DNA from: Nansenia antarctica
Lineage: Eukaryota; Chordata; Actinopteri; Argentiniformes; Microstomatidae
Assembly (NCBI GenBank): GCA_963989245.1
Contig: OZ022346.1
Coordinates: 8,299,231-8,363,230, forward strand
Direction of reading: 5' to 3'
Length of the DNA: 64,000 bases
Notes under the pieces: generated by a model
The model's input: the letters and a program-made list of their open reading frames with translations, nothing else
What the model was told of the DNA's origin: nothing
The model's database searches: none
Position numbers and translations under genes: made by a program
Shown here: positions 9,125 to 19,800 of the stretch, one piece after another
How the letters are laid out: each line of letters starts with the position of its first letter
Position numbering within the stretch: position 1 is the stretch's first letter

Positions 9125-9500
9125 CTCTTCTATGATCTATTTTTGGCTCTAGGTGCTATCTTTAAAGGCTTCCAGGAGGCACCGATTAACTTTGGCTGTG
9201 ACGTGTATGACGTCAAGCAGCAACTCCTTCATACACAGTACGTAAGAAACCCATTCATCGCCATCCCTCATGGCTTTGGGCAAGCACATTGTTGATGTCT
9301 GTGTTTTTACCTACTGTACATCTGTCTCTGTGTATTCTAGGGAACAATACTGTACAGGAACAGACAGGCAGATGATATCAACGTGATCAAGCACACGAGT
9401 TGCGCAGCGATCAAAACCTCAGACCACAGGCCTGTGGTACTGGTAGGCATCTTCCAGGTCAAACTCTGTCCTGGGAGAGAAGCTAGGCTGCCCTCTGGTG
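9125..9500 (+). pseudogene. Decayed INPP5E-like inositol polyphosphate 5-phosphatase fragment
   Basis: Two pieces in the same orientation resemble the end of a 5-phosphatase catalytic domain. The first (about 9140-9215) reads GAIFKGFQEAPINFG then CDVYD, as in the IFKGFEE...YKFDIG-D-YD region but with the middle deleted. The second (9347-9485), after a CTAG acceptor-like site, reads ILYRNRQADDINVIK, then IKTSDHRPVV and FQVKLCPGRE, matching the SDH-P-V active-site motif and the VKVRPGRD-type continuation of INPP5E. A stop separates them and key residues between are missing, so this is an exonic relic. Family assignment is from recalled motifs, not a search. Confidence 0.6.
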
Positions 9501-9542
9501 GTGGACAAGTGTACATGCATGGTCTCCAAACAGAATCACACT

Positions 9543-9845
9543 GAATGAATGAATGAATGAATGGACTTTATTGTCATTGCTACAGTACAGGTACCAAACA
9601 ACGAAATTTAGGAAGGGTGGCTCCCCTGGTGTTAGGAAAGGGTAAAAAAAAAACTTTTAAAAAAAATCACAAGAAGGGAAGGAGCTGGTTTACATAAATA
9701 AAGGCTATGTACACTATCCACTGTACTATACTGTACAGATAGACGACTAGGGTTGTCATATTGCACAATAGTATTATTTCACATTTATTTAAAGTGTCAC
9801 AGTTTGCAGGCTTGAAATGTACATGTTTGTGCCTCAGCACTACAC
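9543..9845 (-). mobile_element. Inverted 3' end of an (ATTC)n-tail LINE
   Basis: It starts with (GAAT)n and GGACTTTATTGTCATTGCTA, the reverse complement of the LINE 3' end at 10160-10496, and continues with the same noncoding 3' UTR for about 300 bp. It meets the plus-strand copy head-on at about 9846, forming a large inverted repeat. Confidence 0.85.
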
Positions 9846-9847
9846 CA

Positions 9848-10496
9848 GCGGAGAGAAATACGCTACAGAGAGTCGTGAGAACAGCACAGAAGATCACCGG
9901 CGCCCCCCTCCCCTCTCTGGAAGAGCTGTACAACACACGCTGTCTCAGGAAGGCCTCCAAGATCTCCAGGGACCCGACCCACCCTGGGTACGAACACTTT
10001 ACCAGGCTGCCCTCGAAAAGGCGGTTCAGGACCCTGGCCGCAAGGACAAACAGACTGAAGAACAGCTTCTACCACAGGGCCGTCCAGGCCCTGAACACAG
10101 CAAAGACCTAAGTTCTGGGCCCTGGACAGTCTGGACGGATTGATGGCAGCTGCTGGACTGAAAAAAATCAGGTGTAGTGCTGAGGCACAAACATGTACAT
10201 TTCAAGCCTGCAAACTGCGACACTTTAAATAAATGTGGAATAATACTATTGTGCAATATGACAACCCTAGTCGTCTGTCTGTACAGTATAGTACAGTGGA
10301 TAGTGTACATAGCCTTTATTTATGTAAACCAGCTCCTTCCCTTCTTGTGATTTTTTTTTCTAAAAGTTTTTTTTCTTTTTTTCTTTTCCCTTTCCTAACA
10401 CCAGGGGAGCCACCCCTCCTAAATTTCGTTGTTTGGTACCTGTACTGTAGCAATGACAATAAAGTCCATTCATTCATTCATTCATTCATTCTACAG
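9848..10496 (+). mobile_element. 5'-truncated LINE, last RT segment plus 3' UTR and (ATTC)n tail
   Basis: Frame +2 from about 9848 encodes the C-terminal end of a LINE reverse transcriptase (TAQKITGAPLPSLEELYNTR, then CLRKASKISRDPTHPGYEHF), ending at 10111, followed by ~350 bp of 3' UTR, AATAAAG and an ATTC tandem tail. Other copies are at 23692-24296 (minus) and 55975-56612 (plus). The clade is not certain from this short part. Confidence 0.85.
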
Positions 10497-11082
10497 CTCA
10501 CCCAATCACAGGAACAGAACATACCCCCCCACCCCCCTTTTTTTTCTCTCTCATCAACAGATTCTCATGCAATTATTTTTCTTTTTTAATCATTTGTTTT
10601 GCCTAATGTTTTAAGGATGCAAAAAAAGCTTGGCTCAAAACAAGAGCTTGGTTCATGACTAACAAGGTACACTTGTTTAGAATCTGCCTGTCACTTTTGT
10701 GGTTGTCACAGAACTCAGTCTATTAGGCATTTCAGAGTCTAAAAGCACACTATTTTGACAAATAACATTTCAGCGCTCTCTTAGCAGTACTGTCATAACT
10801 TTACATCCACATTTCTTATACAAGTCTACAAAAAGAAACGGTGTGACCATGTTCATCATCTGAAGTTAGCTCTGGAAATGCTCCCACCAATGATCAGGTT
10901 TCAATGGCACTTGAGAAGTGCCATGTTGTCATATTGTTGAGACGGTTGTTCAGATCGTCAGGAAGCCTCCCTCTGGCCCACCTGACAGTCTGCCCTCATC
11001 AGTGCTGTCAAGGTGAATGGATCACATGAATATACTTTAATAAACAACTTCATATTGCAACACACACACATACTGTGCTACT

Positions 11083-11116
<34 letters not shown>

Positions 11117-11216
11117 CTGTGCTACTGTAACACACACACACATACTGTGCTACTGTAACACACACACACACACACAGGCTGTGCTACTGTAACACACACA
11201 TGCGTACTGTGCTACT

Positions 11217-11250
<34 letters not shown>

Positions 11251-13400
11251 CTGTGCTACTGTAACACACACACACACACACACGCACACATGCTGTGCTA
11301 CTGTAACACACACACACACACACACACATGCTGTGCTACTGTAACACACACACATACTGTGCTACTGTAACACACACACATACTGTGCTACTGTAACACA
11401 CCACACACACACACACACACAGACATACTGTACTACTGTCGAACTGTTATGATATCTCATTATCTGACATACTGGTGGTACCTGGAGATGGCCCAGGACA
11501 TGAAAGGTACATTTGTTAGCTGAAAAGAGTGAACAACAAAACCAAGTGAAGTGGAAAGGCCCAGTGGTATGTAAATATGGATTAAAGCGCTGTGTAGCGC
11601 GCATAGCCGAGCTGAGATTAACAATTTGCAATAAACTAAGCTACAGGCGGTAGTGTGTGTGTGAAAGGCAAACAATGATGCGAAACTTTGGGGGCTTTAG
11701 CCCGGGCAATGGAGGATATCTGTGCGGCAGCGTCTAAAAAAGAGCTCCCTGGAATCAGAACTGCAAGCAGTGAGTCTTCCTTTGCTGTTTTTGTGTGTGT
11801 TTGTGAATGGGTAGGCAGGGGAACTGTGTTGGATACAAAACTGTATTTCTTATGTCCTAACATAACGTAACGGGGCCTGTGGCACTGAACTACCGAGTCA
11901 AATCATGTCTCATCTGTGTATCATTTTAACCAGGCTGTGTGGTTGGCGAAAGTGAGGAGAAAATGTATTATGAGCACACGGTTTGTATCGTCTTGTACGC
12001 GGTTTTGGACACGGAGAGGGCATGGTTTGGGTCTGGATGGATCTTGTAAGTCAGGTAGTTGCAGAAAGAAGGTATAATATATTGTTGATTAATTCAGATC
12101 ATTTCTCTTCTTCCTCTAACAGATGTTTAAGGCCATTGTTTCCTGAAGGCTGTAAAGGGATAGATATGATTGTAATGACAGACATTTAATTTTGTGACAT
12201 AAATGGTAAAAAAAAAAAAAAAAACGACTGATAAAAACAGATGGACAATGTTTGGAAAAGTCATACACAGATTGAACTCATTTTGAACCTATTTTACAAA
12301 TACACGTTTTTGCGCAAGGAATAGCTTCATCTTTATGTTTATGTTGCTCTGCCAATGCGTTTGTTTCTCCATTTCACTGGATTTTATTGTAGCAAGAAAA
12401 CATGGACAGGGGGACAATATTGAAACATCTCCCAGCGTAGCGTTCCTAAGAACACCGGGACCTTCATCTGCCATTCTGCAGTGATGAAGCTTGCCTTAGT
12501 TCAGGTGGGACACTTCAAGTCGGTGCAGCTGTCCGTCAGCTGACGTACATGCAAAACATCACAAGTTCAGGGACAGGCTTAAAAACAGCCACGTTATGCA
12601 ACACTCCAAAATGGAGTACCCATATACCCCTATACTTGTGGGGCCCCACCCACCGCTCCCATCCTCCACCTACTAGGCTGCTGTGTATTTACCTACCTTC
12701 GGGGTTTGATAGTTATGAGCTGAGAGCTCCCTACTTTATGTTATTCTTAATTTTATGTTGGTAAACTTCAGGCTGGGAGCTATACAGAGTGGAGACGTCC
12801 AATTACAGTACGCCAAACATAATGTATTACCATTTTCATTTAACAAACCTAAGTGTAAAATATATTTTCGAAATTTGATTCCCAATGCTCGTTTCTGACC
12901 GTGGGAATGTTGTAGGTGTTAGCAAGATAAATGTTTGCTTGATCTTCTTAAAATAATACATTTTAGTACCCAAAAAAGAATTTCAATGAAGATTGGGGGA
13001 AAAAAAGATTTCAATGCACATTTATCTATTTATGAATGTGTAGTTCCTTAGAGGCTTGAATTTGCATGTTCAAAAAAGTGCAAAAAAGTAAGCAAAGTCA
13101 GCCATCTTAACCGTAATATTTTTAATAGACACGATGAGACATACTCCAGTAGGGAGTTCTGAATACGGAAACTAGTGTCATGCATGATAGTGTGATATTC
13201 AACACATTTTCAGACTGTTTACTAAAACTCTGGTTGAATAAGCGCACTCTAAATCACTTTTTGAGACTTATTTGTAGATTCATTTTTAGGTATTTTGTTG
13301 TTTGTTGCTAATTCAAGCTCTGTCTATCTGGGTCCTGGTACAATGGCCCTATGGTACATGAGGTTTAGGAGTAGAACAAGACCAGGATACTCTAGTGGTA
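10497..13400. other. Non-coding region, no gene recognised
   Basis: Apart from the CA-rich compound repeat at 11041-11425, I see no convincing exon, RNA gene or transposon end. Small ORFs here are scattered over both strands and show no family motifs. A poly-A run at 12209-12226 may mark an old retroelement end. Confidence 0.6.
11041..11425. repeat. Compound (CA)n / TGTGCTACTGTAA minisatellite
   Basis: (CA)n stretches of varying length alternate about twelve times with the 13-base block TGTGCTACTGTAA (some with TACTG before it), a tandem repeat whose unit length varies because of the embedded dinucleotide run. Confidence 0.95.
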
Positions 13401-13419
13401 TCTTCTCCAGCAGGCCTCC

Positions 13420-14537
13420 CCCATCCAGCCTTAGCTCTCTGCTCTCTACAGCCTTAGCTCTCTGCTCTCTACAGCCTCTAGCTCTCTGCTCTCTACAGCC
13501 TCTAGCTCTCTGCTCTCTACAGCCTCTAGCTCTCTGCTCTACAGCCCCTAGCTCTCTGCTCTCTACAGCCTCTAGCTCTCTACAGCCTCTAGCTCTCTGC
13601 TCTCTACAGCCCCTAGCTCTCTGCTCTCTACAGCCTCTAGCTCTCTGCTCTACAGCCCCTAGCTCTCTGCTCTCTACAGCCTCTAGCTCTCTACAGCCTC
13701 TAGCTCTCTGCTCTCTACAGCCCCTAGCTCTCTGCTCTCTACAGCCTCTAGCTCTCTGCTCTACAGCCTCTAGCTCTCTGCTCTCTACAGCCCCTAGCTC
13801 TCTGCTCTCTACAGCCCCTAGCTCTCTGCTCTACAGCCTCTAGCTCTCTGCTCTCTACAGCCCCTAGCTCTCTGCTCTCTACAGCCCCTAGCTCTCTGCT
13901 CTCTACAGCCTCTAGCTCTCTGCTCTACAGCCTCTAGCTCTCTGCTCTACAGCCCCTAGCTCTCTGCTCTCTACAGCCTCTAGCTCTCTACAGCCCCTAG
14001 CTCTCTGCTCTCTACAGCCTCTAGCTCTCTGCTCTCTACAGCCCCTAGCTCTCTGCTCTCTACAGCCCCTAGCTCTCTGCTCTACAGCCTCTAGCTCTCT
14101 GCTCTCTACAGCCCCTAGCTCTCTGCTCTCTACAGCCCCTAGCTCTCTGCTCTCTACAGCCCCTAGCTCTCTGCTCTACAGCCTCTAGCTCTCTGCTCTC
14201 TACAGCCCCTAGCTCTCTGCTCTCTACAGCCCCTAGCTCTCTGCTCTCTACAGCCCCTAGCTCTCTGCTCTCTACAGCCCCTAGCTCTCTGCTCTCTACA
14301 GCCTCTAGCTCTCTGCTCTCTACAGCCTCTAGCTCTCTGCTCTCTACAGCCCCTAGCTCTCTGCTCTCTACAGCCCCTAGCTCTCTGCTCTCTACAGCCT
14401 CTAGCTCTCTGCTCTCTACAGCCTCTAGCTCTCTGCTCTCTACAGCCTCTAGCTCTCTGCTCTCTACAGCCCCTAGCTCTCTGCTCTCTACAGCCCCTAG
14501 CTCTCTGCTCTCTACAGCCTCTAGCTCTCTGCTCTCT
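13420..14537. repeat. 1.1 kb minisatellite of 18-24-bp units rich in CTCTCTACAG
   Basis: About 50 units built from CTAGCTCTCTGCTCTCTACA plus GCCC or GCCT, with shortened variants lacking CTCT. Both strands stay open over long stretches (for example 14069-14545 on the minus strand), an effect of the repeat period and not evidence of coding. The array ends where the minus-strand LINE tail begins. Confidence 0.95.
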
Positions 14538-14539
14538 AG

Positions 14540-15136
14540 ATTCAAGATTCAAGAATGCTTTATTGTCTGTCACAGAGTGACAGAAATTCTCCTTTGACAG
14601 GCAGAAGTGCAGCTCAAGAATACAGTTTCCACATTAAAACACACATAGGTCACATACATTAATACATACAATAAAAACAGACAGATATAACAGTGTTTAT
14701 GTAGTGCCTATTTAAAAAGTCTAGTCATTTAAAAATAATAGTAATAAAAACAGTATTATGATTTAAAAAGCTAAAATGCTAAAATGCAGTATGCTTCCTA
14801 TTTTAAAATGTTCAGGGCGGTGGTTGCAGTGGGAATGAATGATTTTTTATATGTGTTTTTCCGGGCCAGTGGAGTTCTATAACGGCGGCCTGATGGAAGT
14901 GGCTGAAATGATTGGTGGAGGGGGTGAGAGGGGTCCTGTGTGATTTGTGTGGCTTTCCTGATTAGTGACCGGTTGTAGATTTCAGACAGGGGGGTTTGAG
15001 GTGAGCCGATGATTTTACTTGCCTGATTGACTATACGGGAGAGCTCTACAGCCCTCGCCGGTTGCCGCGGGTGATGACAGGAAGTGGCAGGGTGACAAGT
15101 GGGCCTGAGCAGCGAATGGTGGCCTTGCTGACACAA
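14540..15136 (-). mobile_element. 5'-truncated LINE fragment, minus strand
   Basis: On the minus strand, 15136-14798 encodes a LINE reverse-transcriptase C-terminus (KIIGSPQTPLSEIYNRSLIR, then LPSGRRYRTPLARKNTYKKS) ending in a stop, followed by a 3' UTR and a TTGAATCTTGAATC-type tandem tail at 14540-14556. It is related to, but clearly distinct from, the (ATTC)n-tail family. The sequence upstream toward 15230 gives no further RT motifs, so it is truncated. Confidence 0.75.
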
Positions 15137-15788
15137 AAGGGAAAGAACGCAGCCCTAATCAGCCACACAGCTGGGAAATAATGCATGCCATTGTGGCCTA
15201 GCCCGGGCGTGGGCCTCAGCCCCGCTCAGTTATGTCCCCCCCCCACACACACACACACACACACATGCGCCGGCTGAGCGGAGAGAGAACATGGAGGGGT
15301 ATGGGTGAAACGGTTTGGTTAATAAACACACAGTGTGCTATCAAACGTGCCAATGGTGCACCACGGGAGGTGTGTGACCGTTTTTGGCATTCAATTTGTG
15401 GGCATATTGCATTTGATTAGAATTCATACTAGGAGTGGAGTGGCCTATGGTGGAGTGGCCTAGACAGTGGTTTCCATGACGACGACTACTACCACATCGA
15501 TTTTAGGCCAGCTGTTCGACAAATGGAATAGATAGCATGAGGTTATATTGTAATTGTTTCTTTTTGAATACACATATTTTTCTTGACAGATGTGAGAGCA
15601 TACGATACGGAACAGATTTTTTTTTAGACCACCTTCATTTCCATATTTATATAAATATAGTTTGGTGGTATATTCATATTCAAATATGATTTGATCCCAT
15701 TCACATACAGTATAACGTGCCACAACAGGAAACATTTCACTCAGACAGAGTTGTGCAATAGAGAGCAACGTATCCTTGCTTATATACT
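15137..15788. other. Non-coding, unannotated flank of the LTR element
   Basis: It contains a short (CA)n run (15242-15264) and otherwise AT-rich sequence with no recognisable gene or repeat. It supplies the insertion site GTATA (15789-15793) of the LTR element. Confidence 0.55.
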
Positions 15789-15793
15789 GTATA

Positions 15794-16859
15794 TGTTATG
15801 AAGGCCCACAATTTAGAGCCAGTTCGTTTCCCCGAATCAGCCCTATTTTGCCCCTGTTATTTCCTTTATTATTTTCCATACTATTCATGTACGTTTTCAT
15901 GAATAGTGTATGTATTGTTATTGTAATTGTATAAGTTCTGTCTTAGATTTGTTTAGTATTGTGCAAGCGCCAGATTAGTGGGCGTGGTGTATGATTGGCG
16001 TACGTGACCGGATGTATGTTCGGTTGATATATATAGCGACGGAAGTGGTCTGTGCGTTAGAGTGACGAGAGTGAGAAGGAGAAGCAGAAGGAACCGAATG
16101 TGAGACAAAGATGGTGGATCAGTAAACGCACACGGTGCTGAGACCGAAGACAACACGAGTCATTTAGAGACCTGCCTTTAACATTGACTGTTAGTAGTGA
16201 ATCACGGGCTACCCGCAGCACCGCGGGAGTTCGGAGTTTGTTGAGTTGGCAGCGCTAGCCCAGTTTAGCTGTGTCCCCGTTAGCCAGCCTTGCTAGCCGC
16301 CGGCTGCTAACGTTGGCGCATAGCGAGACCCAAGCTGGACAGAGCCGTCGCCTCCACGAGGTGGATTGCGACCGACCGCCGACACCACCGGAGCTGACCG
16401 TGGACCACCGGACCTGAGCCATTCACACATCGTCGTTGACTACGAAGAAGCCCCTTTCCCTTCGAGTTGCAACGTCACCCCCCCCCCCTTTGTCTGCTGC
16501 CTTCCTCGAAGCACATGCGAGCTCCAACCAGGCCTCAACGCGCTCATTTCAGTCCGGGACTCTGAGCCTTTTCAGGCCAGGTACTGTGTGTGAGTGAGTG
16601 ATTGAGTGTGTGTGTGGCCGGCGGGGAGGGAGTATATATGGGGATGTATATATCATTTGTAGAAATAAATGTGTTTGTTCATATTTGATACAGTTGCTGT
16701 GTGTTCAGTTGTCTGCTAATGCTAATGCTAGTAATGCTAGTCTAAAGGGTTGCTGGCGCCCCCTGCCTCTATCCTCCTACACTGCCGATTTAGCTCAGAG
16801 TTAGTTAGATAACCAGCCCTTCCTAAATTCTACAGTCCTTTAGCTACTCCCTGGTTACA
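15794..16859 (+). repeat. 5' LTR
   Basis: 1066 bp, TGTTATGAAGG...GGTTACA. It contains a candidate promoter TATATATAG (16028-16036) and AATAAA (16664-16669). The only difference I noticed from the 3' LTR is C at 15825 against A at 21444. Small ORFs inside (such as 16366-16593) occur identically in both LTRs and are not evidence of genes. Confidence 0.95.
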
Positions 16860-16860
16860 A

Positions 16861-16878
16861 TTGGTCCTTCGAGCCGGA
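16861..16878 (+). other. Primer binding site of the LTR element
   Basis: TTGGTCCTTCGAGCCGGA one base after the LTR end. Its position and its TTCGA motif, complementary to a tRNA T-loop region, fit a minus-strand priming site; I did not assign the tRNA. Confidence 0.75.
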
Positions 16879-16897
16879 TAGGTTGTGTAGTGATAGC

Positions 16898-19800
16898 ATG
16901 GCTGAGCGCAGCCAACCAGACAAGACAGTTACCCCCCCTTCTCCGCCCCCTGAGCCAGAGCCACGACCACAGAGAGTCCCGCGGTTGCCTCAGAGGTTAC
17001 AAGAGTATGAGCTTGAGCTCGAAAGCTCACTGAGTAGTAGTGAGGAGCGCACTCCACGGGATACAGTGGTCGGAGAGGCCGAGGTGTCCGCCGGCGCGCG
17101 GGTGGCTAGCACCGAGACAGCCATCAAAGAGCACCAGCCTGAGGATGAGATGGCAGAACAGCAGGGTTTTGCCGTAGAAACGGAAGAGCAGGAAGGAGAG
17201 GCCCGGTCTGACAGCGCCTGCGGGCGGAAGAGGGAGGGCCTCAGCCTTAACGATCTGCCTCCCAGTACGGCGCGCTCGAGACCTAGCTCCTGCCGTTCAG
17301 TGGCTTCCTCCCGGTCCAGGGTTTCCGTGGGCAGTTCTGCCTCTGGGGCGGATAGCATGCACTCCAGAGGGAGTAGTGCCGCGCTGTCAGAATTTATGCG
17401 CCAACAGGCCGAGATGGCGTTAGAGCGGGAACGCCTCCAGTTCGAGCGTGAACGCCTCCAGATGGAAGGAGCGGAACGTGCGGCGGAGAGACAGCGCCAG
17501 GAGGCGTTAGAGAGGGAACGCATCCATTTCGAGCGCGAGCGCCTCCAGATGGAGGGGGCGGAACGCGCGGCGGAGAGGCAGATGGCGAGAGAGCAACTGC
17601 ACGCGGAGAAGATGGAGGAAGTGATGCAGACCATGCGCGACGTGTGCATCAGCAGAGCTCCGTCGGCCCGTAGCTCCAGAGCATCATCCGCACGGCCCTC
17701 TCGAGTGCCATCTCCTGAACCCCCCGCCGATGGCTCCATGACCCCCGCCATGACTGTCCAACTACAGGCCCAGCTGACCACCTTGAAGGAAGAGGACCAG
17801 GGACCCGACCGCTACGCGGCCCAGAGGGAGCCAGCGTCGCTGCCCGGGAGGGGAGCCATTCCCCAAGAGCGTAGCACACCCCTAGGTCCTCCAGTGAACC
17901 AAAAGGCATGCAGGCCGGACACCCAGACAGTCACTCCAGCCCCGATCATCCACTACAGGATGTTTCCCCAGGTGGAGGGACCCAAGTTCCCCTTCTTCAA
18001 GGACGAGGACAGGAGCCAGTATGTGGAACTACGCATCTGCCTAGACACGCTCTTGGACGACTCCTGCTCAGAGTCCTACAAATATGCGATTCTCCTTCAG
18101 CATGTGAGGAACCCCAGAGCCCACAACATGGTTCTGGCCCATGCCTCCGCACCGACACCTTACACCAGAGCGCTCGCCGACTTGGATGCCCGCTACGGTC
18201 GTCCCTGGAACCACGCCCTTGCTGAACTGCAAGCCCTCGAACAGCAGGCCCCCATCAAGGATGAACGGGCGCTGGATGACTTCGCGCTCCGCGTGCACAC
18301 CTTGGTTGGAATGCTGAAGACGCAGGGCCCAGCTGGCGCCAGCGAGATCACCAGCACCTCCAACGTAGAGCGGCTGCTCCGCAAGATCCCACGCTTCCGG
18401 CAGGAGAGGTTCCGGCGACAGCAGCGCGTTCGTAACCCCGGGAAGTTGGGTCTGAGCATGGCTGCCTTCGCGGAGTTCCTACTGGAGGAAGTGCATGACA
18501 CCAACGTAGACGCCATGGGTTACGCTGAGCCGAAGAAGGAGAGGGAGAAGGGAGACCGCTGGGACAGGCCGAGCTCGAACAGAGGACGCCCAGTAGGAGT
18601 GCTGCACACGGAGGAGGAGCCTCGGAGAGAGAGGAAAGCCCGACCTGAGGGAAAGGATTCCTCTCAACCCCCTCAAAAGGGACGGAGAGGTCCACCGCCA
18701 TGTCCGTACTGCACCAGCGAGCACTGGTTCAATGAGTGCAGTGACTTCAACAACCTGAGTACCGAGGCCAAGCAGAGGTGGCTCGAGGAGAACAAGAGGT
18801 GCTGGAACTGTGGGCGCGACCATCTGGCTAAGAACTGCACCTTGAGGAGAAAGTGCAACCGCTGTGAGGAGGTCCACCTCAACATCCTACACGAGGTCTC
18901 CCTCGCCAGGTCCACGGAGGGCACCAGAAGCCCTAGGTCCGGTAGCGCACCGGAAGAGGAAACACCTGTCTACTACCTAGACCCAACCCAGAGCAGCGGC
19001 TCCAAGGTCCTACTGAAGGTGGTGAAGGTCCGACTTCACCACAACAACGCTGTGTACGACACGTACGCCGTTCTAGACGACGGGTCGGAACGGACCATCC
19101 TTCTCCAGGAGGCAGTGCGCCAGTTGGGGCTCCAAGGGACTGAGGAGAAGCTGACTCTGCGCACGATACGTCGCGACCTTAAAGAGGTCACCGGGGCGAG
19201 AATCAACTTCTCTATCTCCCCGGCGGGGCGGCCGTCGGACAGATATCGGCTTCAGAATGTCTTCACCGCAGACCAGCTAGCGCTCTCCCGCTACGACTAC
19301 CCCCTGGAGAGATTACGCGCAAGATATTCCCACCTACGGCGAGTAGACCTACATCCGATAGAAGGAGCGGAGCCAACCCTTCTCATCGGCTCGGACAACG
19401 CTGCACTGATCGTGTCGCTCCGTCCTCCGCTGAGAGGACCACGAGGCTGCCCGATGGCTGTTAAGACTGCGCTTGGGTGGGCCCTCCAAGGCGCTACCGA
19501 GTGGAGAGATAGAGACGGGAGAGCTACGTCATCCCTCCATGTCCGAACCGAAGAAGTGCAGACCATCAACTGCCTTCACACCAGTGTGGACTCCATGAAT
19601 GCGGCGCTACTAGACAACGTCCAGAAGCTGTGGACGCTAGACGTTGCGCCCTACAAGAATGAGAAGCTCTACGTACGGTCAAAGGAGGACGTCTACGCCA
19701 TAGACCTCCTTAAGACAAAGACAAATGCAAAGCAAAGACGAGACTTCTTGGAGGAGGAAGTTCAAAGAACAAGCCACCCAGAGAGAATACCTCAACACCA

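Noticed and set aside
14069..14545. Glu-Ser-Arg-Glu-Leu repeat protein on the minus strand
   Set aside because: Pure translation of the minisatellite.
13295..14573. Long repetitive ORFs on both strands
   Set aside because: Openness on both strands follows from the repeat period and absence of stop triplets in the unit; no start context or family similarity.
16366..16804. Small genes inside the LTRs
   Set aside because: They occur identically in both LTRs and contain the element's own regulatory signals; no independent support.
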